A DNA stretch of 13,873 bases from an uncultured Bacteroidales bacterium (GCA_903912795.1 CAIWIS010000198.1:1-13873), one strand, 5' to 3'; numbered from the stretch's first letter, positions 1 to 8,070 are shown. A program made the numbers and translations. The notes: generated by a model from the letters alone, not told the origin.

Positions 1-129
1 ATTTCGATTTATACTATTAGTTTTGAATTTTGCTCTGCTAATTTACGAGTTAAAATAGTAAACTTCCAATTTTACGAACAATAAAATTGTACACAAGCAC
101 TTTTTTATACCTATTGATTTTCAGCATTT

Positions 130-155
130 TACAAAATATTTTAAAATATTTGGTA
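130..155. promoter_or_regulatory. AT-rich palindrome upstream of the first TPR regulator
   Basis: Positions 134-151 form a perfect 18-bp palindrome (AAATATTTT followed by AAAATATTT). It extends to 130-155 with one mismatched pair, giving TAC and GTA at the outer ends. It lies about 45 bp upstream of the -33 element of the promoter at 201-230, where an activator could bind. The rest of 1-247 holds no gene I can support. An AT-only palindrome is much more likely by chance in DNA this AT-rich, so an operator role is only inferred. Confidence 0.3.
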
Positions 156-200
156 CACAACTGATTTTGGAGTGAAATAAAACAGTTAAAATAACCTGTT

Positions 201-230
201 TTGGGACATCTGATTTATTCTATATCTTTG
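201..230 (+). promoter_or_regulatory. Bacteroidetes-type promoter of the first TPR regulator
   Basis: TTG at 201-203 is followed after 19 nt by TATCTTTG at 223-230. This matches the Bacteroidetes primary sigma factor pattern TTG-N19-21-TAnnTTTG in full. The start of transcription would fall near 236-238, leaving a leader of about 10-12 nt before the ATG at 248. Confidence 0.65.
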
Positions 231-247
231 TATAAACTTCATTAATT

Positions 248-1909
248 ATGCAATTGAACAAATATTTAGTTTTTATTTTTTCAGTAGTTCTATTTGTTTC
301 GTGTAAACCATCGTACACCAAAAACCCAACGATTTTAAAAGCTGAAAAACAACTTTACACTAACCCCGATAGCGCATATCAACTTTTATGCTCCATAAAA
401 AATCCTCAACAACTTCCGGAAGCGGATTATGCCGCTTGGTGTCTGCATTACACTCATGCTGGCTACAAACTTTATATCGATGAAAAATCTGATTATCGTA
501 TTCGGTTTGCCTCCGAATATTATCAAAAAAACGGACCCGACAAATATGCCGGAACAGCTCTCTACTTGCAAGGCTGTTTAGCTATTATTAAAAACAAAAA
601 TTCAATAGCTATGAAATATTATAAAAAAGCGATTGATTATTTGGAACATACGAACGAATATGATATAACTGGATTAACTCATCTAAATATTGGATTTATC
701 TACATTAAAAATGAGTTATATAATGAACCCATTAAATATCTTAATAATGCAATCAATCATTTTAAAAAAACAAATAATATAAAATATATCTACTATTCAT
801 ATCGGTTACTTGCTGAAATTTCATATAAAACAAAACAACCAATAAAAAATACATTTAGATACTTGAGCTTTGCTCAGAAATTAGCAACTGCAAAAAAAGA
901 TCAAAGCTTTAATGATGAAATTCAATCATTTAAGGGTAAAGTGCTTGTAGACTCAAATAATGTAGAATCAAAGTCATATCTTCTACAATCATTTCAAAAA
1001 ATTAAAAACAAAAATAATACAATAAGTGCTTATTTATCATATATATATACGAAAGAAAATAATTTAGATTCTGCCAAATATTATTACAACTTTATAAAAA
1101 ATTATGATAGCATTGTTGTCACTAAATTTCTATACGAAGCCATTAATTTATTTATATCAAAAAGTGAGAAAAACTATAAAAGTGCCTTTTTTCATTGTGA
1201 GAAAGCTTTCGATTTAAGAGAAGAAATGTTTAAAAAAGAGAACAAAGAACTAACTTTACGAATGGATAAGCAATACGATTACACTAAAAAAGAGCGCGAA
1301 CGCTCCGAATTGGAAATTGCAAACCGTGAAAAAATAATTTTAATAACGATACTTATTGTAGTGCTATTAATAGTATTACTTATCCATTTTCAAATCAAGA
1401 ACAAACACAAACTTATGCAGAATAAATTAGAACACGAGCAGCAAACATTAAAGTATCAAATTGAGAAACAAGAAAATGAAAACACACAGAATATTTTATT
1501 GTTAAAAGCAAATATGTTAAACAGAATTGATAACACATTGAAATTTAAAAGGTTGCAAACCGGGTTAATTAACAAGGTGAAAGTAGATGAATTCACGAAC
1601 GAAATTACACAACAGGTTATAATTCCGGAATCAGAATTGAATCTTTATATGAACAATGCTGATAAACTTTTTAACAACAGGATATCCGACTTAAAAAAAG
1701 AATTCCCCGAAGTTACTACGAACGATTTAATATTAATTTCGCTTATTTGCTTAGGTATGAATTTAAACAATTGCTGCGTGTTACTCGATATGTCGTTAAA
1801 CACACTTTATGCTCGTCGCAAACGAATAAGAGCACACCTTTGTATCGAAATAAACGTAAATTTAGACCAATGGTTAGTTTCAAAAATTGTGAATAATGCA
1901 CAAGACTAA
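248..1909 (+). CDS. Membrane-spanning TPR regulator with C-terminal HTH (paralog 1)
   Basis: A 553-aa protein of a Bacteroidetes family that couples an extracytoplasmic TPR-type sensor to a cytoplasmic DNA-binding end. Residues 1-19 are a lipoprotein-type signal ending at Cys19. Residues 20-350 are helical repeats, including the family signature around 41-75 (DSAYQLL, then DYAAWCLHYTHA). Residues 363-382 are one strongly hydrophobic span. Residues 383-440 look like a coiled coil. Residues 488-532 resemble a LuxR-type HTH (TTNDLILISLICLG, then NTLYARRKRIRAHL). I infer that the repeats face the periplasm and the HTH the cytoplasm. The ATG at 248 sits just after a consensus promoter. The gene ends 10 nt before the end of a convergent gene, with no terminator between them. 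It is clearly paralogous to the gene at 3099-4760. Ligand and target genes cannot be read from the sequence. Confidence 0.8.
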   Translation: MQLNKYLVFIFSVVLFVSCKPSYTKNPTILKAEKQLYTNPDSAYQLLCSIKNPQQLPEADYAAWCLHYTHAGYKLYIDEKSDYRIRFASEYYQKNGPDKYAGTALYLQGCLAIIKNKNSIAMKYYKKAIDYLEHTNEYDITGLTHLNIGFIYIKNELYNEPIKYLNNAINHFKKTNNIKYIYYSYRLLAEISYKTKQPIKNTFRYLSFAQKLATAKKDQSFNDEIQSFKGKVLVDSNNVESKSYLLQSFQKIKNKNNTISAYLSYIYTKENNLDSAKYYYNFIKNYDSIVVTKFLYEAINLFISKSEKNYKSAFFHCEKAFDLREEMFKKENKELTLRMDKQYDYTKKERERSELEIANREKIILITILIVVLLIVLLIHFQIKNKHKLMQNKLEHEQQTLKYQIEKQENENTQNILLLKANMLNRIDNTLKFKRLQTGLINKVKVDEFTNEITQQVIIPESELNLYMNNADKLFNNRISDLKKEFPEVTTNDLILISLICLGMNLNNCCVLLDMSLNTLYARRKRIRAHLCIEINVNLDQWLVSKIVNNAQD

Positions 1910-1919
1910 ACCATCAATC

Positions 1920-2309
1920 TTATTCAATTTTTTCGATTAAATCGCTAAAAAACATCAAACATTTCTCGCGATAGGAGAGCTCACCACTCTGTTCCAACTC
2001 TCCGAGCAATTTATCGCCCTGATATATTTCGAGGCTGATTTTATAGGGCATCGAATGCGTTTTAACTAAACTTTTAAAATCGGTTATACACCTTACAAAA
2101 CAAGTTCCACTGGTTGCAATTTCGTGTGGTAACTTAACTATGTTTTCGGTTTGAACCTTATCGCTTGTTACTCTGTGGTAAAAAAGCTCATTACGACCCG
2201 TTTCTTCAAAAAGAGCAATTGAATAATCTGCACTCAATTCTCCTTTTTTTATATTGAACTTTGTGTATAGTGGTTCATCCGACTTTTCAAAATGTACTGC
2301 CTTTACCAT
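1920..2309 (-). CDS. Hypothetical 129-aa cytosolic protein
   Basis: I do not recognise this family. From the ATG at 2309 the product is 129 aa, with no signal peptide or membrane span. The sequence alternates hydrophobic and polar residues like a beta-rich fold in the first 110 residues (for example YSIALFEETG and PYKISLEIYQGDKLLGEL) and ends in an amphipathic helix (CLMFFSDLIEKIE). The frame stays open upstream to a GTG at 2345, which would add 12 residues, but that GTG lies inside the hairpin at 2336-2366, so I prefer the ATG. It is downstream of, and on the same strand as, the DUF3244-like gene, probably in one transcript read through or attenuated at the hairpin. Its 3' end is 10 nt from the end of the convergent TPR regulator. 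It is intact and of ordinary composition, so I take it as a real gene. Confidence 0.6.
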   Translation of the reverse strand: MVKAVHFEKSDEPLYTKFNIKKGELSADYSIALFEETGRNELFYHRVTSDKVQTENIVKLPHEIATSGTCFVRCITDFKSLVKTHSMPYKISLEIYQGDKLLGELEQSGELSYREKCLMFFSDLIEKIE

Positions 2310-2335
2310 AATAGCTTTGATTTTTTTTGAGATAA

Positions 2336-2366
2336 CAAGCGACACGGTGTAAGTCCGTGCCGCTTG
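2336..2366 (-). terminator. Strong hairpin between the DUF3244-like gene and the 129-aa gene
   Basis: The arms at 2336-2347 and 2355-2366 are 12 nt long with a 7-nt loop. In the minus-strand RNA all 12 pairs form if one G-U pair is allowed; in plus-strand RNA the same position is an A-C mismatch. So the structure is built for the minus strand. No clear U-run follows (UUAUCUC), so it may be a weak terminator, a 3'-end stabiliser or a processing site rather than a full stop. It lies about 27 nt upstream of the ATG of the next gene. Confidence 0.45.
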
Positions 2367-2393
2367 AATTGAATAATTAAAAACTACAATAAT

Positions 2394-2801
2394 CTAAAAA
2401 TTAAAATTGCCACTCAATGTAGTTGTACCATAGTTTATAACTAATTGGTAACTTCCGGCAGCCCAAGTCTCAGTCGAAATGGTGGCTTCGGTATCAATAG
2501 CAGTATCAACTGTTACCATATCAACTAATTGATTATTGGCATCGTAAACCATTACGGTAGCAAAGCCTACTGGTTGACTAAATATTACTGTTAATGCTAC
2601 TTCATTTACATCAGCCGATACTGGATAATAAACTGTTGATGTAGTTTTTGAAGTTAATTTCTTCAATGTAGATGAGGACATCATTGAGGTGGACTCTTCA
2701 CCAATTCTAACAATTGGAGGATCAGTTCGTAAAATAATTCCTTCGGAAAAACAAGATAAAGTAAAGAACAAAGATACTGCTGTTAAAAATAATTGTTTCA
2801 T
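2394..2801 (-). CDS. Small secreted protein, DUF3244-like
   Basis: A 135-aa protein. Residues 1-20 form a signal peptide (MKQLFLTAVSLFFTLSCFSE); Cys17 could alternatively be lipidated, but the lipobox is poor. Residues about 65-135 make a single small beta-sandwich-like domain ending in AGSYQLVINYGTTTLSGNF. This resembles the DUF3244 family of small secreted Bacteroidetes proteins; a distant type IX secretion tail is the alternative, though the C-terminal strand fits DUF3244 better. It has its own consensus promoter at 2859-2889. It lies divergent from the second TPR regulator and is enclosed by the two paralogous regulators, which makes it a candidate ligand or target of them. The binding partner is unknown. 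The ATG at 2801 is the only start giving a complete signal peptide. Confidence 0.65.
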   Translation of the reverse strand: MKQLFLTAVSLFFTLSCFSEGIILRTDPPIVRIGEESTSMMSSSTLKKLTSKTTSTVYYPVSADVNEVALTVIFSQPVGFATVMVYDANNQLVDMVTVDTAIDTEATISTETWAAGSYQLVINYGTTTLSGNFNF

Positions 2802-2858
2802 AACTGTAATTTTTTGTGGTGATGTAATGTTGTTAGAAAATAATAATTAATTTTGTAC

Positions 2859-2889
2859 CAAAGTTAATATGAGTTTTTCATTTTTCCAA
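2859..2889 (-). promoter_or_regulatory. Bacteroidetes-type promoter of the DUF3244-like gene
   Basis: Read on the minus strand, TTG (plus 2887-2889) is followed after 20 nt by TAACTTTG (plus 2859-2866), a full match to TTG-N19-21-TAnnTTTG. The leader to the ATG at 2801 would be about 50 nt. The rest of the divergent interval 2802-3098 holds no gene. For the opposite regulator gene I find only a weak box, TATCTTTA at 2971-2978, with no TTG in place. Confidence 0.6.
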
Positions 2890-3098
2890 AAAAAACATCT
2901 TTACATTATAGGTTTGTTAACAATTGTAATTTGCTGTATTTTAGCCATTTAAATATATGTTAAAAACAAATATCTTTACAGTAAAAAAATAGGGTCAAAA
3001 TTCACCTGTTTTTGGTCAACCATTTTCGCTCTTACGTACAATTTCAGTAAAAAAAATATTTCTTGTTTTGTATAAAGCAATTTGAAAATAATTCCAAC

Positions 3099-4760
3099 GT
3101 GAGAATAAAAAAACACATACTATTTCTGATAATAATTCCTCTTTTCATAGCTTGCCGTAATAGATATTCGGATAATCCAATCATTATAAAAGCCGAAAAA
3201 TTGATGCAGCACTCGCCTGATAGTGCCTATCGACTTCTGTCATCAATCAAAAATCCGGAAAACTTATCTGACGCCGATTATGCTGCCTGGTGTTTGCATT
3301 ATACACATGCTCAATATAAACTGTATTATGATATTAAATCGGATAGTTTAATAAAACAAGCTGTAGATTATTATGAACAATCAAACTTAATAAAATATTC
3401 AGGTTTAGCATATTACTTAAGTGGTTGTATTTACGATTTGAATAATAATTCAAAGCAATCACTCTATTCGTATAAAAAAGCTATTGATAAATTAGAAAAA
3501 ACGGAAGATTTAAACACAAAAGGACTTGTTTTATATAGAGTTGGAAATTTGTACCTGAATGATGATTACTTAAAAGAATCCGAAATCTATATAGATGATG
3601 CTATTCAAGTATTCAAAAAAAGCTTAAACTTCAAGTATCTGTCATATTCTTATAGAACCAAAGCTGAAATAGTATACAGACAAGGTCTTCCTGTAGTTTC
3701 AATTATTTCAACAATTGACTCATGTAATTATTATGCAACAAAAACCGACGACAAAAACTTAATAAATGATATTCATGCATTCAAAGGAAAAGTATTACTT
3801 CAGACAAACCCTTTGGAAGCAAAAATCAATTTAATTAAAGCCTTCAATGGATTGCCATTCGACAGAAAATCATCTGCATCATTGCTTGCGTATGCGTATT
3901 CAAAACTAAATATGCCTGATTCAGCTCGTTTTTATACGAACTATAATGCGAATAATCAGCTGGATAATAACAGCGAATTTTTACAAAAAATAGCAAATGC
4001 TTATGTTACAAAATGCGAAGGTAAACAAGATTCAGCATTGATATTTTTTGAAGAAGCATACAACTTGCGCGAAAATATTTACACGCAAAACATTAAAGAA
4101 CAACTTATACGCATTGATAAACAGTACGATTTATCGAAAAAAGAAGCTGAAAAAGCGAAATTGGAAATCACCTTGCAGAAGAATGTTATTCTTATAGCTT
4201 TTTTGAGCATATTAGTGTTAACTGCAATTGTTATATTGCTATTTATCAACAACATAAATAAAAAACGAAGAGCTAACTATATTATTGAAAAGCAAAAGTT
4301 GGAATTGGAAATTAAGACCAAAAAGGCTGAAAACGATAAAAAATTGAATAATCTGATACTTAATCTACATCACAAAATTGACAACACATTGCAGTTGAAA
4401 AAACTACAATCGAATCTGGCTAAAACTGAAAGAAAAGAGGAGTTTATTGCTGATATAACTCGTCAATCAACACTTACTGATAAAGAGTGGAAGTATTATA
4501 TAGAACAAGCCAACGAATTGTTTGATGGTAAAATATTCGAATTGAAGACTGAATATCCGAACTTAACAAATTCCGACTTAATTGTAATTTCGTTGATCTG
4601 TTTGGGGATAGATTTAACAAGCAGTATACTTTTACTCGATTATGCCAATGCTAACACTATGTATATACGAAGAAATCGGATAAAATCGCATTTGGGATTG
4701 GAAAAAATGGAGGATTTAGAAAACTGGCTAAAGATGTATATTATTAAAATAAAAAAATAA
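3099..4760 (+). CDS. Membrane-spanning TPR regulator with C-terminal HTH (paralog 2)
   Basis: Paralog of the gene at 248-1909, with the same architecture and, from the GTG at 3099, the same 553-aa length. This start is supported by alignment: Cys19, DSAY at 41-44, DYAAWCLHYTHA at 60-71, KQYD at 341-344 and SLICLG at 498-503 all take the same positions in both proteins. An upstream in-frame TTG at 3063 would bury the signal peptide behind 12 polar residues. Residues 1-19 are a lipoprotein-type signal (LFIAC), about 20-350 TPR-like helices, about 362-384 the membrane span, about 390-440 a coiled coil and 488-535 the HTH-like end. The HTH has one residue more than paralog 1 between its helices, and a different recognition helix (NTMYIRRNRIKSHL), so it probably binds a different site. 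The gene ends inside the hairpin at 4758-4810. No consensus promoter is visible upstream. Confidence 0.8.
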   Translation: MRIKKHILFLIIIPLFIACRNRYSDNPIIIKAEKLMQHSPDSAYRLLSSIKNPENLSDADYAAWCLHYTHAQYKLYYDIKSDSLIKQAVDYYEQSNLIKYSGLAYYLSGCIYDLNNNSKQSLYSYKKAIDKLEKTEDLNTKGLVLYRVGNLYLNDDYLKESEIYIDDAIQVFKKSLNFKYLSYSYRTKAEIVYRQGLPVVSIISTIDSCNYYATKTDDKNLINDIHAFKGKVLLQTNPLEAKINLIKAFNGLPFDRKSSASLLAYAYSKLNMPDSARFYTNYNANNQLDNNSEFLQKIANAYVTKCEGKQDSALIFFEEAYNLRENIYTQNIKEQLIRIDKQYDLSKKEAEKAKLEITLQKNVILIAFLSILVLTAIVILLFINNINKKRRANYIIEKQKLELEIKTKKAENDKKLNNLILNLHHKIDNTLQLKKLQSNLAKTERKEEFIADITRQSTLTDKEWKYYIEQANELFDGKIFELKTEYPNLTNSDLIVISLICLGIDLTSSILLLDYANANTMYIRRNRIKSHLGLEKMEDLENWLKMYIIKIKK

Positions 4761-4810
4761 ACTACTACCTCGCCCTAAAAATGGTAGCATTCAGGGTTGG
4801 TAGTAGTTTA
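4758..4810 (-). terminator. Terminator hairpin between convergent regulator and btuG-like genes
   Basis: Perfect 12-bp arms at 4758-4769 (TAAACTACTACC) and 4799-4810 (GGTAGTAGTTTA), with an extra inner CCCT/AGGG pairing. On the minus strand the stem is followed by a U-rich run (TTTATTTTTTTATTTT), as expected for an intrinsic terminator of the B12 uptake unit. On the plus strand the TAA of the regulator gene lies in the first arm and no T-run follows, so termination there is less certain. Confidence 0.7.
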
Positions 4811-4829
4811 CGCTTGCTTAGAAAAAAAA

Positions 4830-5915
4830 TTATTTGTTAGTAGTAAATACAATTTTTGTTGGGTTTACACCAGTTGTAAACGTATATTTCAAAACACCAT
4901 CTTCGCCAAAACAATACATTTTACCATTGTTTTCGTAATCGGTAACACCAACAAAAATGTTCTTGCTAACTGGGTCAACATTTATTCCGTAAGGTGTTTT
5001 ATCGAGGGTAGTTGCAGCAATTACATTGTCGGTCAACAGTTTTTCGGTCTTTACATCATAAATCTTAACCGTTTTATTGGCAACAGCCCAGTTGGCATCG
5101 TATTCAAAATTATAAATATAAGCCTTATCGCCTACTATATCAAAGCCTTTAACAGCCACTGCTATATCACTAACTTTGTCGGTGCCGGCTTCAATACGTT
5201 GAAACTTGCCGGGCTTTGCGCCATAATCGCCACTTGATACTACATAAACATCGCCATAAGAATCAGCTTTTAGTGTGCCTGGATTTACATTTACTTTAAT
5301 TTTTTTGGTTTCAGAAAATGTAACCAAATCTATAACCGAAACGGTGCTATCCATTACCATCTGCATCCCACCACTATTGGCAACATATAGTTTATTGTTA
5401 GCAATGGTAATTCCTTCAGGATTTGGACCAACGGTAATGGTTTTTTCCACCATAAGCGTTACGGTATCCAACTTAGCTACATGTCCGTCGTACAACGAGA
5501 TGTACACTTTGCCATTCAGTGCTACCAGCGAACGTGGTGAACTCGAAGCGTCTTGTGCATTTTTCATTGGAATTGATTTAATGCTCACTCCTGTTTTTGC
5601 ATTTACTACCTCAATCAAACTCGATTTGTACATAGCAATGTAGATTTTGGAACCATATTTAATCATATCTTGTCCAGTATCGCCCAATCCACGGTTATTT
5701 TTATCTTCGAACACATAATTTGATGCAAAACCATTAGCAAAATCGTAATAGGTTAAACTGGCATTGTTTTTTCCAAATTCACCTTGATTAAGAGTAAAAA
5801 GACCTGTGCTAATTTCGGGCGTTGTGTTATTGTCGTCGGTAGGATCGCACGAACTAAAAAAGGATACACACACCGCAGCGACAAATGCTACACGAAAAAG
5901 ATTTTTTGTTTTCAT
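4830..5915 (-). CDS. btuG: Surface beta-propeller lipoprotein, BtuG-like vitamin B12 capture protein
   Basis: A 361-aa lipoprotein. The signal peptide ends in FFSSC with Cys23, followed by an acidic stretch (DPTDDN), the kind of signal that sends Bacteroidetes lipoproteins to the cell surface. The remainder consists of YVTN/YncE-type beta-propeller repeats, seen as recurring strand patterns such as NPEGITIANNKLYVANSG around residue 165 and TPYGINVDPVSKNIFVG near 310. In Bacteroides, BtuG proteins of this fold bind cobalamin very tightly at the surface and hand it to BtuB. The assignment here rests on fold, surface signal and position: it follows the TonB-dependent receptor by 81 nt, in the same direction, behind a cobalamin riboswitch. 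It should be repressed by cobalamin together with the receptor. Other YncE-like proteins have other ligands, so the fold alone would not prove the role. Confidence 0.75.
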   Translation of the reverse strand: MKTKNLFRVAFVAAVCVSFFSSCDPTDDNNTTPEISTGLFTLNQGEFGKNNASLTYYDFANGFASNYVFEDKNNRGLGDTGQDMIKYGSKIYIAMYKSSLIEVVNAKTGVSIKSIPMKNAQDASSSPRSLVALNGKVYISLYDGHVAKLDTVTLMVEKTITVGPNPEGITIANNKLYVANSGGMQMVMDSTVSVIDLVTFSETKKIKVNVNPGTLKADSYGDVYVVSSGDYGAKPGKFQRIEAGTDKVSDIAVAVKGFDIVGDKAYIYNFEYDANWAVANKTVKIYDVKTEKLLTDNVIAATTLDKTPYGINVDPVSKNIFVGVTDYENNGKMYCFGEDGVLKYTFTTGVNPTKIVFTTNK

Positions 5916-5956
5916 AAATGTAATTAATTGATTATTATTATATTATTATTATTCTC

Positions 5957-5971
5957 ATCCGGTAAACGGAT
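5957..5971 (-). other. Small hairpin between btuB-like and btuG-like genes
   Basis: ATCCG, a 5-nt loop, then CGGAT, in the 81-nt gap between receptor and propeller genes. It is next to an ATT-rich stretch (about 5934-5953) just upstream of the btuG-like start. No U-run follows. It could act as a processing or stability site that sets the ratio of the two products, but it is short and may be chance. Confidence 0.25.
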
Positions 5972-5996
5972 AATTCGATTCACTTCGATTGACACA

Positions 5997-8030
5997 TTAA
6001 AAATTATATGCTGCAGTTATTCTAAAATTTCGGCGCGGCATAGGGTAAAATTTCACAACTTCGTATTGCGTGTTGAACACATTCAATAGTTCGGTTTTCA
6101 ACTCCCAACTTTTGTAATTAAAATTGGCATAAACTGAATGTGTTGTATATGCTTCCATTTTGTTTCGACTATCAGTAAGTTGACCCACCCAACGCACGCC
6201 TGTAAACTGAAAATTATAACCCAATTCCCACCATTTTTTAGCTAACGACAGCGATGTTGATCCTGCATGTTGAGGTGTAAGAGGTATTTGTTCACCATAA
6301 TTTTCGGTATCTGGAGTCATATCTTTAGCATTTTGATAACTGTAGTTCGTTAAAATTCGAATTTCGCCAAGCCTACTAATTTTTGAACTTGCTTTTAAAT
6401 TTACATCCAAACCTTTTATTGCTACTAAGCCTTTATTTGTCATGCTCCAATGAAACAAATCGCGAGGAATGGCAATAATTTTGTCGGTTATACGGTTGTA
6501 ATAAGCATCGGTAGTTAGCTCTAATATTGACAAAAAGGGAATGTTACTATCGGAAAAAGTAAAACCTACATTAAACTGATGGGCGTTTTCGGGACGCAGA
6601 TTGGTGTAGCCAATTTCTTGATAATACAAATCGTTGAAAGTGGGCAAACGGTATATGTTTTTGTAAAATGCACGGATTCGAAAATCAGTATCGGCAGAAG
6701 GTTTGAATGTGGCACTCACCGTAGGCGACAGCTTGTTTCTATCAGGAGCAGCAATACCTACCCGCACATGTTCGCGCGTAAGGGTGTACAGCAAGTTGGC
6801 ACTTAGCATTAGTTTTTCGGAAAAGTGCTTAAGCGCTATATTTGCTAAACCAGTATGGCGAGTTGGATAAGCGAAGTTTCGGAAATTGATATTCGTTTGT
6901 TTATCCAAATTGTTGTACCACCAATCGGTAGCAGCAGCAAGTTGCAAGGTTTGAAACAAATGAATTTTTAAAACCGACGACATATAAAATTCTTGTTGTA
7001 AAAACTCATCGTTTAAAATACCTCCTTGATACTTTGCATCTTTGTCCGAAAAATGGTTGTATGAACGGTTGTAACGAGCAAAATATTGATGCTGTAGCTT
7101 TTTCGAAGTTTTGTTTTCGTAGTGTATTTGACCAAATAGGGATTGGTCATTCAGGCGTTGATTGGATACATCGGTATTGTAAAAGGTAACCACACCAGGC
7201 AATCCACGTTCCGAAATAAAGTGATTGAATTTGAGCGATAGTTTTTCGTTCGAATTTATTCTATACTCCGAATTTACTTCGGTACGAGCCGATTTTACAT
7301 CGCTATTGGTACGTTTTAATACTTCGGACAGGTTGAATTTATTGCCATAATACTGTAAAAAAGGATAGGTACCATCGGCCGTAAGCATATCGGTCGAAAA
7401 ATTGAATGCCCATTTTTCACCTGCATTTTTAGCCATAAAAAAGCTAGGGTTCAACATGCCAAATGAACCTGTACGAAGTGTGAGTTTAGCTTCGTGCAAC
7501 TTAGTTTGGTTATAAGCTAAAAACTTAGTTTTGATGCTTAACACGCTGGCCGATGCAAAAACACGTGCCGAATTAAATATATCGTCGGGCTGACCGTTAC
7601 TAAGCGTAACTTCACTTACATTCTCAATCGAAAAACGACCTAAATCAATTTGACCGGATTGTATATCGCTCATCATTACGCCATCGTAATTTACACCTGT
7701 AAAATTTGAGCCCATGCCGCGTACCGATACCGTTTTCAATCCACCAATGCCTCCATAATCTTTTACCGAAACGCCCGAAAAAAACTTAGCAATATCGGTT
7801 ACAGTTAACGCATTAAGCGATTTTATTTCGCGCTGCGAATAAACTTGAACTGGCATAGCAGCGCGCGTAGTTTGTTGCTGCTTGGCTTCAACTTGTAAGG
7901 TGTTCAGTGTGCGCGTACGCACCGAATCAACTTCAATATCAACGGAATACACATACAGAGAACCAGTTAGCGCAAAAGCTAACAAGCACGTTTTAACCGA
8001 TTTGTGATGTAAAAGTGGTACGATAAACAC
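5997..8030 (-). CDS. btuB: TonB-dependent outer-membrane receptor for cobalamin (BtuB-like)
   Basis: A 677-aa outer-membrane receptor that would import cobalamin into the periplasm using TonB energy. Residues 1-29 are a signal peptide. A plug domain covers about 45-165 (MPVQVYSQREIKSLNALTV, then VSVRGMGSNFTGVNYDGV). The remainder is the barrel, ending in FRITAAYNF with a C-terminal Phe, as expected for a barrel. It lacks the N-terminal carboxypeptidase-like domain of Sus-type receptors and is close in size to BtuB. The start is a GTG at 8030: there is no ATG before the signal peptide, and an in-frame TAG lies four codons upstream. Substrate is inferred from the cobalamin riboswitch just upstream and the BtuG-like gene downstream. 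Expression should fall when cobalamin binds the leader. No ABC transporter genes for the inner membrane lie in the window. Confidence 0.85.
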   Translation of the reverse strand: MFIVPLLHHKSVKTCLLAFALTGSLYVYSVDIEVDSVRTRTLNTLQVEAKQQQTTRAAMPVQVYSQREIKSLNALTVTDIAKFFSGVSVKDYGGIGGLKTVSVRGMGSNFTGVNYDGVMMSDIQSGQIDLGRFSIENVSEVTLSNGQPDDIFNSARVFASASVLSIKTKFLAYNQTKLHEAKLTLRTGSFGMLNPSFFMAKNAGEKWAFNFSTDMLTADGTYPFLQYYGNKFNLSEVLKRTNSDVKSARTEVNSEYRINSNEKLSLKFNHFISERGLPGVVTFYNTDVSNQRLNDQSLFGQIHYENKTSKKLQHQYFARYNRSYNHFSDKDAKYQGGILNDEFLQQEFYMSSVLKIHLFQTLQLAAATDWWYNNLDKQTNINFRNFAYPTRHTGLANIALKHFSEKLMLSANLLYTLTREHVRVGIAAPDRNKLSPTVSATFKPSADTDFRIRAFYKNIYRLPTFNDLYYQEIGYTNLRPENAHQFNVGFTFSDSNIPFLSILELTTDAYYNRITDKIIAIPRDLFHWSMTNKGLVAIKGLDVNLKASSKISRLGEIRILTNYSYQNAKDMTPDTENYGEQIPLTPQHAGSTSLSLAKKWWELGYNFQFTGVRWVGQLTDSRNKMEAYTTHSVYANFNYKSWELKTELLNVFNTQYEVVKFYPMPRRNFRITAAYNF

Positions 8031-8039
8031 AATTTTAAA

Positions 8040-8070
8040 CTATTTGACGATGAATAAACCGCTCAAATAG
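8040..8070 (-). promoter_or_regulatory. btuB: Start-proximal hairpin, candidate riboswitch output element
   Basis: In the minus-strand RNA, CTATTTGA (plus 8063-8070) can pair with TCAAATAG (plus 8040-8047), with a possible further CG/CG pairing inside. The stem ends 9 nt before the GTG start of the receptor gene. There is no U-run, so it looks more suited to blocking ribosome access than to ending transcription. Since start regions here lack a Shine-Dalgarno sequence, a structure at this place could control initiation directly. The coupling to the aptamer is inference. Confidence 0.45.

Noticed and set aside
2394..2801. Type IX secretion C-terminal sorting domain in the small secreted protein
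   Set aside because: The strand pattern is partly similar, but the protein is one small domain ending SGNFNF, closer to DUF3244, with no separate cargo domain.
3063..3098. TTG start 36 nt upstream for the second TPR regulator
   Set aside because: It would put polar residues before the lipoprotein signal; GTG 3099 gives Cys19 and 553 aa, matching the paralog exactly.
4797..5643. Plus-strand open frames opposite the btuG-like gene
   Set aside because: They are antisense to a well-supported beta-propeller lipoprotein and encode no recognisable domain; the first also overlaps the terminator.
6579..6806. Plus-strand open frame of 75 codons opposite the receptor gene
   Set aside because: Antisense to the barrel region of the receptor, with no promoter or domain.
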